In this document: positions 1 through 12,500 of the stretch, in pieces
How positions within the stretch are numbered: the first letter of the stretch is position 1
How the letters are laid out: every line of letters starts with the position of its first letter
Source of the DNA: Flammula alnicola
Lineage: Eukaryota > Basidiomycota > Agaricomycetes > Agaricales > Strophariaceae
Length of the DNA stretch: 64,000 nucleotides
Direction: 5' to 3'
Assembly (NCBI GenBank): GCA_015499995.1
Contig: JADNRV010000089.1
Coordinates: forward strand, 62,001 to 126,000
Notes under the pieces: model-generated
What the model was told of the DNA's origin: nothing
Database searches by the model: none
The model's input: the letters and a program-made list of their open reading frames with translations, nothing else
Position numbers and translations under genes: made by a program

Positions 1-2
1 AT

Positions 3-355
3 AGATTCTATATTCAACCCACTTTTGCAGACGATAATAACCTATGCAAATACGAGCTCGAAAGTGCCGCGAAACACATCACAGACAACAATTATCATCC
101 GAATCACATAGGTGTCCAGTTTGTTCAGATCGGTAATGATCATGGGGCTCGCGATAGACTCCATGAGCTTGCTCACGCAAATGTCGACGTGAGTTTCTTC
201 TGTTGCTCTACCACTACCCTTTCTGGTGCTTATTCACTTTGCAGGGCATGGTCGACACTGTTCCATACATGACGACACTTACTGGGGATGATCTAAAAAG
301 AATTCTCCTCGGTGGGATGCATCCAAATCTCCGTGTCCTCCGAAACAATCCATGA
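3..355 (+). CDS. VWA-domain protein, 3' end only
   Basis: The frame is open from the first bases of the window. Exon 3-188 ends at a GTGAGT donor, the intron runs 189-244, and exon 245-355 ends in TGA with the frame kept. The peptide contains IGVQFVQIGNDHGARDRL, then, after the splice, DGMVDTVPYMTTLTGDDLKR and ILLGGMHPNLRVLRNNP. This matches the C-terminal half of the fungal von Willebrand factor A domain, where a beta strand of the form GVQFxQxG is followed by a D-x-VDTxPY segment and the protein stops soon after ILLGG. The MIDAS metal site and the N-terminus lie outside the window. Family assignment is fairly sure; the function of these small cytosolic VWA proteins in mushrooms is unknown. 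Confidence 0.7.
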
Positions 356-1167
356 GCATGTGCTTATCAGATGGTGTGGTTACTTTGCCAAATTGTGCCG
401 AATCTCCTGGAATTTTGTAATTTTACCGCTTTCTTGAAACGTTGATGTTCCCAGAGAATGCAATCGAGTCGCCGTTACTTCACTCTAGCTGTAAGGATTT
501 AATGACATAAATAATGCACTCGCGAACTTGAAGGTATGAAACCTCATATCATCCACCAACACTTCTTTTTCTGCGCCTCGCGTCCACATTTTTTGACCAC
601 CCCCATTCCCCACAACATCACGCAGGCCTTTATAACCTGTACGTCTCGTCGCACCATAGAAGAACGAAGATGAATTCGAAGCTTCCACGGAGAAGTAGGA
701 GTCTGTGCGCATTATATGTTACCTTTTATGTTCCTGAGTAACAAGCAGAGGTGTGAAATTGTTATTGAGGGTTGGATGTCGAATGACCGAAGCAGAGTCT
801 GCAGAATGTGATTGTGCACGCATACAGTTTCTTAGCTCGTAATCAGTTCTGCTCACGCTATATGATGCAAATGTTAAACTTGGAGTGGTCGTGTCCGTAA
901 CATGTCCGCGTCGCACTCTGGTGAGCAGTGGACCTTCGCAATCGCGCGAGGGGCATTCTGCTATTCGTGTAGGTCCAAATGCATAATAAATGGAGTAGGC
1001 GCTCGAAACTACAGACTTACACAGCATGATCTCAAATTCTGATAGCAAAGCTCAGATCTGCATCTGAACAGCAGTCGACGTAGATTCATTGAATTTGTGT
1101 ACGAGTACGATGTACAATGAGATATGGGATCTTGCCTCACGATGAGCAGGCTACCCCGTCCAAAGCC
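356..1167. other. Intergenic, no gene seen
   Basis: Only short open frames with no protein-like composition occur here on either strand. It separates the end of the VWA gene from the 3' end of the minus-strand gene that follows. Confidence 0.5.
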
Positions 1168-1958
1168 TTAATCGTCGTCGTCGTCGTCGTCGTCATCATG
1201 GGGTTGGGCACCTTGTTTCGGGGTTCTCTTGACGAGATGTATCGTTGCGACGCTGGACAGGCCACGGATCAGCGCTGAGGATACCAATGTAAAATGGAGC
1301 ACGGACGCATTGTCATACACGTCATGATCGGCACTCGCTTTCGTCTTTCCATCTTCGATGAATATCTGTTTCCGATAATGGCAGTGAGCATGGCGATCCT
1401 GGGAGAGAATAATAAGGACCGGTCCGCACCATTAATGTAACGTAGTCCGGGACGGTTGCAGGGGCCGTGTCTGGTTTAACCACCTATGCATGATGAAAAC
1501 TTCTAGTTAGGTAAAGGCAACGAAGGACGAACCTCATGGACATTAATGCTATTGCACAGATTGTTGGGAGCAGCAACTTTTGTTAATTGCTTGGATAAAG
1601 ACTGTCGTTGGAGTGATAGAATCGTAAATCGAGCGTTATCTCCTCGACTGGGCAGTGAGTGACATCGAGTCGAAGAAATCGCACGGGTTTTTCATGAAGT
1701 GGGAGGAGGTTTGCCAAATGGGCTTCCGAGATAGTTGGTATTGGATTCTCCGGGGATGACATCGTCCGTGATGGTGACGACCTGATTATAGGCTTCACGA
1801 GAGACCTAGACGAGGTAGGGAGACAAATCAACATCCCATACATATGCCTGGAAAGACATCGAGTCTCGACCCACAGCGGCGATTGTCACGAACCATCCAG
1901 GAGGGACGGTGACCTGAGGTTGGCAGTGTTGGGGGGTTGACAGTATGCTTGGGTCCAT
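1168..1958 (-). pseudogene. Uncharacterised minus-strand gene, apparently broken, with poly-Asp tail
   Basis: Reading from 1958 down, a start MDPSILSTP leads to a protein-like stretch (VPPGWFVTIAAVGRDSMSFQ, then YVWDVDLSPYLV). An in-frame TAG follows, the same frame continues (VSREAYNQVVTITDDVIPGE), and a second stop comes about 40 codons later. Further down, two well-formed exons can be joined: one encodes VVKPDTAPATVPDYVTLM, the next begins DRHAHCHYRKQIFIEDGKTK and ends in nine Asp codons and TAA. The Asp tail is encoded by the GTC-type trinucleotide run near 1171-1197. I do not recognise the family. The two stops suggest decay, but an exon boundary I could not resolve is an alternative. 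Confidence 0.35.
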
Positions 1959-2449
1959 GGATGATACAGTCAAGAACAGCAAACGCAAGGAAAAGCGACA
2001 ATCGCATTAATATTCATGTTCTTACGGTCACAGAAAGGGAAAATCCACAGTTAGATTCTGTCCCCTGGACACCTTATCCTCGTGGATTATTAACCCCTCT
2101 GTCAGGTGCTAAGAAATGCCGCAGATGCATTTGGCATGCCGTGCTCAAGCCGTGCTGATGATCTTCGAGACCTTCAATTTGCAGTATGTAACTGAGAAGG
2201 GTACTTTCAAGAGGGTTGACCAGATGCATCAGGAAAAGTGTCATTCTATCTCACCTTGCCTGAGTTGTTTCTTTGGAGGGATGAATTGGGAGTTGGCAAA
2301 AAAGGGAATGTGCTCATTTTCAACGCAACATTGGTCACGGGACGTGTCTTCGAGACTCACCGACCCTGCAGCTGAGATAAAGCTAGCTTGTCCCTTGACG
2401 TCCACGATATTACCATCTCTCTTACTTACCCCTCAATCATTCATTCAAC
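1959..2449. other. Intergenic between divergent genes
   Basis: About 490 bases between the start of the broken minus-strand gene and the ATG at 2450. Two plus-strand open frames overlap here but show no protein-like composition. Probably the promoter region of the 2450 gene. Confidence 0.4.
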
Positions 2450-4583
2450 ATGGGGAAATCGAAGAGCAAAGGGTTCAAGACGACGGTGAGTGATAAATGC
2501 TGCATTTCTCGAGACGACTCTCAACTTACGTGTGCTTCCCGATGCGCATGCATTTTGCGTCCTCTATGTCATATTTCTAGCATAAAAGTCCCCACTAGAG
2601 AAATTCCTAGTCGTTGTAAACCCATGGGGCTTGAATGGCGACTTCGTTACCTCTGATTTCAACCAGATTAGTGCATGGTTCGAATTTATGCTTCGGGATG
2701 AATACCCAGGCGCTCGTGTAAGGTCAATATATTATCAAAGAACGGTAATGCTTTTGTTCCTGCACAAACTTCATTTTGCTAAACTTTTATATATTAAATA
2801 GCACAGGAATGTCATCGTCGAATTACCCGGGAGGTTAAGAATATAACGCAGTACCTCGGACGACACTATTATTCACAGTTTCTTACGAATTGGCCAACTC
2901 AAATGGAGAAGTTCGCAGAAATATACGAGTACAGGTACTCGCAATTTGGAGATCCAGGAGAAAAGAGTGAGTAGTAATGAGCATCTCTCTCGCAACGAAA
3001 CTCATAATGAATCATAATCTAGACTGGTCGATTGGATATCCAAATTACAGTGAAATTCCGGCGACAATTCCTCTCAGAAGTCCATACCCCTGCCCACATA
3101 TACCCGGCCCTCCTCCAAGTGATATATCATGCGCTCGACCTTTTCCTACACAGGTCTACGAGTCTCGTTTATTGAGACTTGCGTCGGAGTCGCAGATGAT
3201 GGCTGATGGCGCAACGACCAGTCCCGCACCACCGAGAGATGGGTCATCTCGTGAGCCGTCTCAATATTCTACTTTGCAATCCTTATCTGCAAGTGAGGTT
3301 TTATCTTCCACTCGGGTAGACAAAGGGAAGGAAAAGATGAGGGATGAACCTTCCTCGCCTGCGCATTTGAAGGGAGCGATATCTAACCGGCGAAGTATAC
3401 CTTCGGTTCAGCTGAAAAAGATGGATCCATACGAGGAAGGCAAGGAAAACGCGTACCATCACCGCGCCCTCTATCTGTTGATCATACTATCTAGAGGAAG
3501 AATCAAAGGCACTCTTGCGTTCTCCGTCTCCAATAAAAGATGAAGCCGAAGACTTTCTAAGTTCGGTCTTAGGGGAACACCCAGCCAAGGAAGAAGAAAA
3601 ACCACTCATTTTCCCCACAGAACCCGATGGTAACCAACCAGAAGGTACGCGTATCCCTGGCGTTTACTTTGACGTGCTCACCGACCTATTTTCTCGGTTG
3701 AAGATGATTATCAGCCTTCTGCAGAGCTTTTGGCGATGCTTGGCACGCTGCCTCCAGAATTGAAGCCCGACAGCTTCGTTCACTCTGGAGAGGATTATGG
3801 TTATGGCGACCCTCGCAAACCCGTCAAGCCCGAACCCGTCGATGAATCAATTCCTGGTACGAAATCATATCTCTATTGTGACGTCTTTTCATTAATTAGT
3901 AAATGTCAGCAGAATACAAGCCTTCTCGGGAGTTGTTGGCATCTCTTCCTCCGAGTCGCTTCCCCCAGAGCTTCTTATTCCTGTGCCAGAAGAACGACTA
4001 TCCGTCAAAGAAGAATTCCAGGATGTTAAAGGTGAGCGCGATTATAAACCTCATACTTACCACATGTTTGACTGAGTAAATTCTAGTTCCTATGCGACAT
4101 ACCCCGGTTAGAGTCAAACAAGAACCCTCGGGCATCCCAAGTAAGGGCTTGTTTTAACCCTTGTCATGAGCTGTGGCTGACTTTCAGAAGACCAACGATA
4201 TCCACCAACACAGCGCCCAGGATTCCAAGAAACCGGTTCAAATTTCAGGGTAAAACCCGAACCAGTCGATGATGGTTTCTCAAATCATTTTCGACCGCGA
4301 GATGCCAGAGACGGGCCCTTGCGAGACCCCAGAATTCGACGAATGGAATCATGTAAGTATTCTCAGAATGTTTTAGAGATTGAGTCCTTCAGAAGACCTG
4401 AACTTTCCATCCCTCACAGCATCTAGTACCTCAGGCTACGCGAATAAAAGGGACAACGGCCATCTTCGATCCGACAACGGTACGTTTCATATATCAGTCG
4501 CGGGCATGTTCCTCTCACAGTCTACCGAACATTCGTTTGTAGGTCGGGTTGATGTAAAGCGCATAAAGACGGAATACGAGTGA
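2450..4583 (+). CDS. Uncharacterised protein with repeated VK-x-E motifs
   Basis: ATG at 2450 gives MGKSKSKGFKTT (exon 2450-2485). Exons 2601-2744, 2807-2966 and one starting at 3023 follow, all in frame. The N-terminal 150 residues form a compact domain (KFLVVVNPWGLNGDFVTSDF, then ITQYLGRHYYSQFLTNWPTQ). A long Ser/Pro/Glu-rich tail follows and ends at TGA 4583 in RVDVKRIKTEYE. The tail carries at least five psi-K-x-E motifs in different exons: PVKPEPVD (about 3822), SVKEEF (4001), RVKQEPSG (4110), RVKPEPVDDGF (4249) and RIKTEYE (4559). Two are preceded by SLPPELL or TLPPELK, so the tail looks like a repeat that has grown by exon duplication. Splicing between about 3400 and 3500 is not resolved. 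The family is unknown to me. The motifs resemble SUMO acceptor sites, so a nuclear role is possible but inferred. Confidence 0.6.
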
Positions 4584-4956
4584 GCCGACACTTCCAGACT
4601 TCCCTCGAGTAGAGCAAAGCGTCGTACGGAAGAAGATATGCGTGACTGCTTAAACCAGGCTCTTGAAGCGCAACATGGACTAAGATCTACTAAGACAAAG
4701 TGTATACCTCTGCAATATATAACCGTTTCCAATTTAATTTTACACAGTTCACCTTGTAAATGTATCAGTGAGAACGAGGCTTGCATTTTTAGACTAATCA
4801 ATGGTCCGAGTGAATTTGTCGCATTGTTGATGTCGTCTCCTATCTTATCGCGGCAAAGTGCGGCCCATTTCAACATCTCGATCGTGGTCCATATTGTATC
4901 AGATTTTGGTCAACCACTTACTGACGCCCTCCAATCCATCGGACTAGCGGGACAGC

Positions 4957-7245
4957 ATGCACGACTGCCTTCAAGTGACGGAAATCGTAGACTTGATATT
5001 CAAGCAAGTCTACTACGATTCCCCGCCAGGGCGCAGTGCGAACAAAACTCTGTTGGCATTAGCTACGACGTGCCATGACTTTGAAGAGCTAGCGTTGAAT
5101 ATAATGTGGCATACCCAGTCCAATCTCGTCCGGTTGATCAAGGTTCTCCCTTCTCACTGTTGGCAGGAGGAGCCCAAGACGGGTTTCGATAGAATTTTCG
5201 TACGTGTTCAATCGCCTCAATAATTTCATCGCAATTATGACTCACTATTGCTCTATACTGAATGTAGACTATGACCAGAAAGCCCCTTGAGAATGAAATC
5301 ACAAGACTGGTATTCTACGCACAGCGCATCCGGACGATCAAGTATCTGTGGGGACGGGCAAGTACGGTTGTGTTGATGGCCCATGACTAAGCTGTACAGC
5401 CACATGAAAAGGCGCCGCTTGCACTCTTGTCGTCCTCTCTTCATATTTGAGCTCTCTTTCAACTTCCCTTCGCCCTAATTCACGCCAAAAAACCCTCTGA
5501 AGATTGTAATACATGAAATAGTAAATATAAAATATCATATCCAACTTTCAGAGGCAGTAACGCGAGGGAAGGCCTTTTTGACGCGCTCGCAGGAAGGATA
5601 ATTATGGTCTGTCACACATGTGACACTATGTAGACGTTACATTTGGATGTGCTCCGTAAGTACACCTTTTCGACATGTAGCTAGGCTCCGTTTCCTTCAA
5701 GGTTGTGCAGGCATCCTCTTTGTCTAAATATCTATCGATCCTCTGTGCAACATTTTAGAAATTGTGACGTTGAGCTGAAAATTTAAAAAATAACTTCTGA
5801 CTGTGTCATATTCTACCACATGTTTTACAAAGGATCGCAAGCCAAGTTATTTTTGAAAGATTTTGCACCATAGTTGTGCCTATCCAGGTGGATATAGATG
5901 TCGAAAGATGTACCGGCAGTTCCTCTAACGATTTTGGCAGGGAAGCCCTAGCAACTAACATGTACAAATAAAAAGGCCTGTTAGAGGCATTGCCCGTCCC
6001 CAGTATCTGCCGTATGGCTGGCACAGATTCTCTTTCCCACAAGATCTCCAAGGATTGCGCAAAATATGGACAGGAAGAAGCGACCCCATGTTCCCAAACC
6101 TTCAACACCTAGAATTTATTCAGCTCGACCACGCATTGGCCTGTCTCGAACTCTTTCTAGAGACCAAATCGATATCTCTCTCTTTCATTTGGAGTGATCG
6201 GAATTCAATGGTTACGGTTTTATTTCCCATCATCGAACGATATGCTTTGAATATGGAATATCTGGATCTGGGGTCATTCGAGGACTCCGAAAAATTCGAA
6301 TGCGAAGACCTCTCGTCGCTAGTTTGCCAATTGTCCGAGTTGCGTGGTCTGGCCTGCGGTTCGCGAATGCTTACGTCGACCGCAATTCAACACCTATCCT
6401 CGCTACCCCACCTTCGAAAACTACAAATCTCTAACACATCTCAAGATATCTTACAAAGCATCAAAGCAAATCTACGACTCGATACACCCTTCCCAGTGCT
6501 ACAACAGCTCAACATCCACGAAACGGACATTTCGTCTTTTACCAAGCTGGTTCGGCATGTGCGCCTACTGCAGATCCAGAACCTTACCTTAACCTATTCC
6601 ACTATCCCTGGGGCAACACAATTGCGAAATCTTTTCCTTGCCTTGGAGGAGGTAAATCATCACCGAAATTTTCTGCAAATCACCATGAAGTATGTAGAGA
6701 AACGTCCTCGGAGTAGTCAACCCCGACAGTCAACGTTCGAAGCGCGTATCGTCGTGGATGGGTTTACCCTTCAACCATTATTGTCATTCAAAGACTTGAC
6801 CATCGTTCAACTCGACATACCCTGTTCCTTTGACTTGGGAGACACTCGGCTGAAAGCCATGGCTGAGGCGTGGCCAAGGCTGCGCCGCTTCCAGCTGGGT
6901 TCGATGATGGGTTGGCATCTGCCTCCCTCTATCACTTTCACCGGAATCCTTCATCTCTTGCGCAGTTGTCCAGAATTGGAGTACTTGGTCCTTCCATTCG
7001 ATACATCCTCCGAAAAGCCTTTACCGTCCATGATTACATCGGCCCATATCAACAAGAACATTACATATTTATACATCGGGAACGCAATGGTCAGCGGCGA
7101 GGGCGACCAGTCTGCAGTCGCATGGTTTTTGAGACAAGTCTTCCCGAATCTGTGTGGTATCGGAGGCCAATGGTCATATCAGACCTCGGGCACCGTGCTG
7201 GGCGCCAACTGGGAGGGCGTTGTTTCACTTCTAAGGCGCAAGTGA
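4957..7245 (+). pseudogene. F-box-like / leucine-rich protein gene, apparently interrupted
   Basis: ATG 4957 opens MHDCLQVTEIVDLIFKQVYY, a form of the F-box-like motif common in mushroom genomes. The Leu/Ile/Trp spacing, with LALATTCHDFEELALNIMW, fits an F-box of about 45 residues. Exon 4957-5199 joins exon 5268-5390 in frame (TMTRKPLENEITRLVFYAQR), but that reads into TAA at 5388. The expected C-terminal part resumes about 600 bases later. It runs from roughly 6000 to TGA at 7245 with repeating Leu-rich segments (MFPNLQHLEFIQLD, HLSSLPHLRKLQISN, LLRSCPELEYLVLPF). Such proteins recruit substrates to SCF ubiquitin ligases. Bases 5391-6000 hold no matching coding sequence, so either material was inserted or the segment decayed. 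Two separate genes would be the alternative, but the second part has no F-box of its own. Confidence 0.6.
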
Positions 7246-7921
7246 TTGGATAAAGTTCAGCTGGAGGATACTTCGTGCCTTGACTGTTCAATCACCGCAG
7301 TGTATTAGCAGTGTATTCCTTCCGGGATGTCATAAAATGGGAAGTCTTTATTGCGCGAACTAGATCCCCTGACCCGACGGTCTGGCACCAGCGCTAATTT
7401 TCTGAAGAGGCTCAAGTTGATCAACTCGCAATTCGCAATTCAATCAGATCCTTCAACTAGCTCGCAATCGAGCGTAAAGGGAGAAGTAAAACATCGTGTG
7501 AGCAGTACGGCATGCGAACCTCTTCTAAGTTCTTGAAGACCAGGGTTATTTTTGTTTCTAATCATTGACGCTTTGATCTTCTAAAACAAGTTTCGCGGGA
7601 AATTATGCGTATACAAATGCGTAGACTCGGCCAGGGTCCGTGAGACGCAGTCCACTTGTCAGTTACAGTAGAACCTCTCCTAAACCATACCCTTCGGTAG
7701 ACGGCCCAGGCTATGGGTAATTGAACGTTATGGGTTATGAGAGGCAACTTTTAGTGCAAAATGACGATTTGGTAGCCAAAAAAACCATGGGCTATGGGGC
7801 TAGGGCTGTGGGTTAAGAGGGTATATATTGTTGGAGAAAGGCGTTGCCCGGCCGTTTGGTACTTATATATTGCAGCGCGTCCGAAGACTGGGTATTGAAT
7901 TTGGAGGGATAGAATGATAAA
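7246..7921. other. Intergenic with a possible small MITE
   Basis: No coding sequence is supported. The stretch between 7664 and 7825 looks like a small element with degenerate inverted ends (separate entry). Confidence 0.4.
7664..7825. repeat. Possible pogo-like miniature inverted-repeat element
   Basis: The left end reads TACAGTAGAACCTCTCC, close to the CAGTAGAACCTC-type ends of Tc1/mariner-pogo elements. The right end, GGGTTAAGAGGGTATA, is an imperfect reverse complement of the CCTCTCCTAAACC part, and TA dinucleotides flank both sides. An internal GGGTTATGAGAGG at about 7731 could be a third, degenerate copy of the end. There is no coding capacity. The call rests on the end motif only. Confidence 0.3.
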
Positions 7922-9259
7922 TTAATGCTCATAATTAGATTGTAGTAAGTCATTGACACTCACCTGTTGGTATATCATTCAATCGGAATTGGGAGGCGAG
8001 GATTACTTACTGCGGACGTTCGTTTGTATAGGTCTCTGCATAGGGTCCGAGCAATGTCAACAAGATACCCAGAGACCTCTTTTAATACATTAGCCAGCCT
8101 CGGCAGGGCAAAATGGGGGTCATTCCAGATTCCAGGGTGTCGACCATCCAAACCCCACTCGGAAATTTGAAGGCACCGACAAAATTTCGAGGGTTGGCCG
8201 CTGAGATGAACGACCCTGTGGAACAGCACGAAAGGTCTAATTAATATACTTGCCCATTGTTGACTCTATGGGGCGAGCATAGGATCTGCGATATAAGTAC
8301 GTCCTGGGATGAAACTTAAAGGTATCAGAAGAGTGGCGTTCAAGACGGCAGAGTTGCAGAAATTGAGAGGAAGATGAGGTCGTCTCGAGCTGATTTTGCC
8401 GTATTTACATGCCAGGAGGGCTACCGAGCAACAAAAGGCCTGCTTTATCATGTGGTACGTTGCTATGTAGTCTTTGTGGTGAAAGTTGGGAATAGCGAAC
8501 GAAAATAACTCGTACCATGAATAGAGTTCCATCATTCTCTTAGGAGGAGGAATTGTCGACATGTCGTGCTGTTTTACATCAATTGAGATGGGGAGATGAG
8601 GCGGACGCGAAGCAACACGAAGAAGTCCGAGAATGTCATCGTTTCAATGTCTCCGCGCCATCTGACTGCGACCATTCCACAAGCAGTAGGTAAGTGTTGG
8701 CAAGCCCAATGTGTTCCACGAGAAGCTAGCCATGGTCGAACGTCGGTCAGACAGATCACACGAGCCTCGCTCATGTCGTGGCAAATAGAAAATGTCTGTG
8801 AACTGTCCGGTCAATCGAGGCCTTCTCCGGGTTGGATATGACTGTAGTCGAATTTGATGGACGTACTACATTTATAACACATGTCCACCAGAACCCGGAT
8901 CTGCCACACAAGGTGATGAAATTATCGTGGCGGGTGTTACACCGCTGTTGGCCATGACAGAGAACCCCAAAAATATTTTTGTCTCTGGGGGGGCTTGCTG
9001 CGGGGAGCGTCTTGAGCTTTGCGGGTAAAATGATTCCATCCTGACAGTGGTCTTCAAGTTCGGAAACGTTGGACCCAGTACTCTGGTAACGGAAGAGAAT
9101 CTGGAGGCGAACGTTTGACAAATGATAAGCACTTCTGAATATAAAAGCGATATTTTTCGGAACACTTGGAGCGGAAATCAAGTCGGTTCTGGGCCATCTG
9201 AGGTCGCCGGAGGGAGAAAGAGGATCTGAAGATTGGCGGACAAATAAATGCCGACTCAA
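7922..9259 (-). CDS. Uncharacterised multi-exon gene, minus strand
   Basis: The best part is the 3' end. An exon reading CRCLQISEWGLDGRHPGIWN, then LPRLANVLKEVSGYL and LCRDLYKRTSA, ends at a clean GTAAGT donor near 8009. After a 47-base intron a short last exon gives VSVNDLLQSNYEH and TAA at 7922-7924. Upstream, another protein-like frame covers about 9259-8771 (AYHLSNVRLQILFRYQSTGS, SELEDHCQDGIILPAKLKTL, with several Cys and Trp). The exons between 8770 and 8220 could not be joined without stops, and the start was not found. I do not recognise the family. The 3' exon pair is the firm part; the rest may include decay. Confidence 0.35.
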
Positions 9260-9535
9260 GTTTGTTTATACTGTCACCTTTTCTTTAACCCCGTCACCCA
9301 TGACAGGGTTATGATTTGTACCTTTTCCCCTTGTACAACTGGGTTATAGGGTTAGTACGCGTCTTTTCTCAATATTTGTCAAGCCTAACCCTCTGTATCT
9401 TGTAGGAGGCAGAGTAGGCCTAGGTGCTCACCCAAGTCACACCATTTATCTCGTTGGCGCACAAAACATACAAATTCATCCCAGCACGTTCGTTGAATCC
9501 CCTTTTCCCAATACGAAGACACGAAATTATCATTT

Positions 9536-12500
9536 ATGGCCCCACGACGTGCTCTTCCACCTAGCGCACTCAACTCACAAGATTCCTTGACACCGAACGC
9601 GGCATCTGGCTCAGCCCAGCCACGTTCGATTTCTCCTTCCTCGGGCTTCACACAGTTTTTGACAAGGCCATCCAAATGGTTCAGTCGCAGTGCATCAGCA
9701 TCGAAAGTCTCTCCAAGCATCCAAGAGCCGAGGTCGAGCGTTAGCACTGGCGGGAGAAAACATAAGATTTCTCGACCCACCGATCCACGTCCTATATTGG
9801 ATTCGTACACAGGGGCAGGCAGCAAGTGAGTTATTTTTCTAACTTTTTTGCCCGCAAAATCTGGTCATTACATCTGTGCCATTGCACTATATTTTCTCGC
9901 GAGTCGACGTCGTGTTTTCTGACTCCTGTCTGCATTATGCACAGGTCCGTTCTCGACGTCTCTGCGCGGCCCCAGGGATCTGTGGAAATTTCAAGATTTC
10001 ACACACCCAGCAATCCTTCAAGCCCGACAAATAATCCAGGCGGAGGGCTGGGCGACCTTCGTACCATCTCGCGAAGGGGATGGTCCAGGTCTGCAGATGA
10101 TCTGAGCAAAGTCTCGCCTGCCCACTTTTCTCCCGTCAAAACATCCTTCCAGGAGCGGATAGCAGAATACCGAGGTCGAAGCGACAGCAATGCCAGTCTC
10201 ATCTCTCCATCGAGTCCAACCTCCTCTCATAGTGTAGTCAATGGTCGTCATCCATTTCCGACGGTTAGTACGACTCCACCGTCGTCTTCCCCTCCTCGCA
10301 GTTCAACCCTCCCTTCCGTCTCTATTTCGATCCCGACCACTTGTTATGACGACGAGCCTATTCCCAGATCTGCGTCTCCTACTCATATCCACACACGCTC
10401 ACATTCATTTACGCCCAAATTACCCTCGAAACTTGCTACTCCACGATACCCTCCTAGCCCACAACGCGGCAATGAACGGGAAGCGGACGCGAGAGAACTC
10501 AATCAAGCCGTTCATGGCACGCCTACAAGAGCTGCATTTGGATTCGGATTTGGTGGAGTGAATCATAATAGGCCCATGGCTGATATGAACGTGGCACCGT
10601 CTACTCCAACAAATAATCGTGTTACGACGCTTCTGCCGCCTCCGACTATCATCGAACCTGGCCAGGAAGCAGAAGAGGCAGAAATCACAGACCCAAAGCG
10701 ATCCTCCCAGATTGTCTTCCACAGCGGTTTCATTAATCGCCTCGCGGATGTTCCAGCCAACTTTAATCACACCAATCTGTCATTGTCGAAAGGCTGGAAG
10801 CCCTTTAAGCTCGAACTTAAAGGGTCTAAACTCTATTTCTACAAGCCTCCAGGGGATAGAGCGACTGCTATTAAGGAGCTTTTCCCTACGGGTCTAGTTC
10901 CTCCGTCTGAGCAGGACGATGACGAACCCGTCAGTGATTCTGCCACTTTGCCATCTGAGGATTGGGATGGCAGTTCTGGACGGCCGAAGAAGGCAAAGGC
11001 GAGGGAAGATGGGAACACTGGTACCATGGGCAGGAAGAAGAGGGCGTACTGGGGTAGGAGAACGCATCCTGACCTAATTCGCGATTCTGCTGGCGCCATC
11101 GAGAAAGGGACTTTTGAAGCACTTACCCATGAAGCCGTCTTTGCAACCACTTTTCTGACACCGGCGACGGCTGCTGACGCGGAAGAAATTTCTCAGGAAG
11201 AGCGGACCAACCAGAAGGCCAGGTGGTACGATTACGCATCCTCCGTCCTCTTTGCCATTCCTTCTATCGTCGGTCGGCAGGCATTTGAGACCGAATTTCT
11301 CCGTTGTTGCTCATACCTCGTCAGTGGGGCAGAAGATGATATCAAGGAAGACGAGAAATCGCGTGTTGCTTGGCTTGCCAACGAGTATCTTCGGTACCAT
11401 GGTCAATCGGTTGACGTGTCGGCATGGGAGGAGTGGAAGCACGATACGATACCCGACGCCTCGCTCAGTGCGGAAGCGCCTGGTATCTCTTCATGTCTAT
11501 ATGCTTCAACGTCAACGCAGGCTGTGTTCCATCCTTCTCCAGCGGTTGGTTCTGCGTCTCCTAACGTCAACACCTTCTCTCCAAGACCTGAAGACGCCGA
11601 CAAAACGATCTTGTTAATGGATGCTCTCTTGCCTCCACAACAAGCGGATTTCAGGAACTTTGAGAAGCAACAATCGCCGAGGTCGGGTTTGGCCCCTCCT
11701 GGTGGCCGATCCCCATGGGCTGCGTTGAAGGAGGAAGGTCTTACGCGTGATATTCTCCTTCACTTGGATCCTTACCTGGTCGCAAGAAGCTTGACGCTGT
11801 TCCATCGTTCGGTATTAGACCAATGCCCCGAACACCTTACCGCCCAATTTATTACTGGCCCTGATAACCAGTCGAAAGAGGATGAAGAAGACACTTCCTC
11901 CTTGCTTTCTTCTTCTGGACCTCTCTTCGGGAGCGAAGACCATCCTCATTGGTTGACCAAATTGCTCCTGCTACAAATTTTGGGTGCCGACACCTCGAGT
12001 GGACACAATTATGCCAGCCCTACCCCGACCCAACTCTCCTCGCCAGGGCGCCGATCAGAAGACCGTGGCGGTGGGCAAACCTCGCGAACACACTCTAGAT
12101 CAGAGTTGATCTCTGTCTGGGCGCGAGTTGGTGAACTGTGCCGTGCTGCTGGCGACGAGTGCTCGTGGCGTGCCATCTCTGCTGCTCTTTGCTCGAGACC
12201 AGTTGCCCGCCTCGATGAAGTCTGGAAGCGTGTCGACCCGCAGGCGTTGACGGCTATCGAAGCGTGGTCTCATTATACGAATGCTGTTCCGACGGCGTCC
12301 GTGGCGCAGCCACAAGTCACTCCATGGGGAGGTGACGTCAGAGTTCGTGCAAACGAAGAATTGACCAAAGCTAGAACTGACTCCGGCGACCCTATGGTTC
12401 ATATGGATAGTGTCGTCAAGGCAAAGTCGTTGTTCGAGGACTTCAGAAAATCATTCTTGCTTTGCCCGAGGAAGACATACGTTTCTGAGAACGAGATAAC

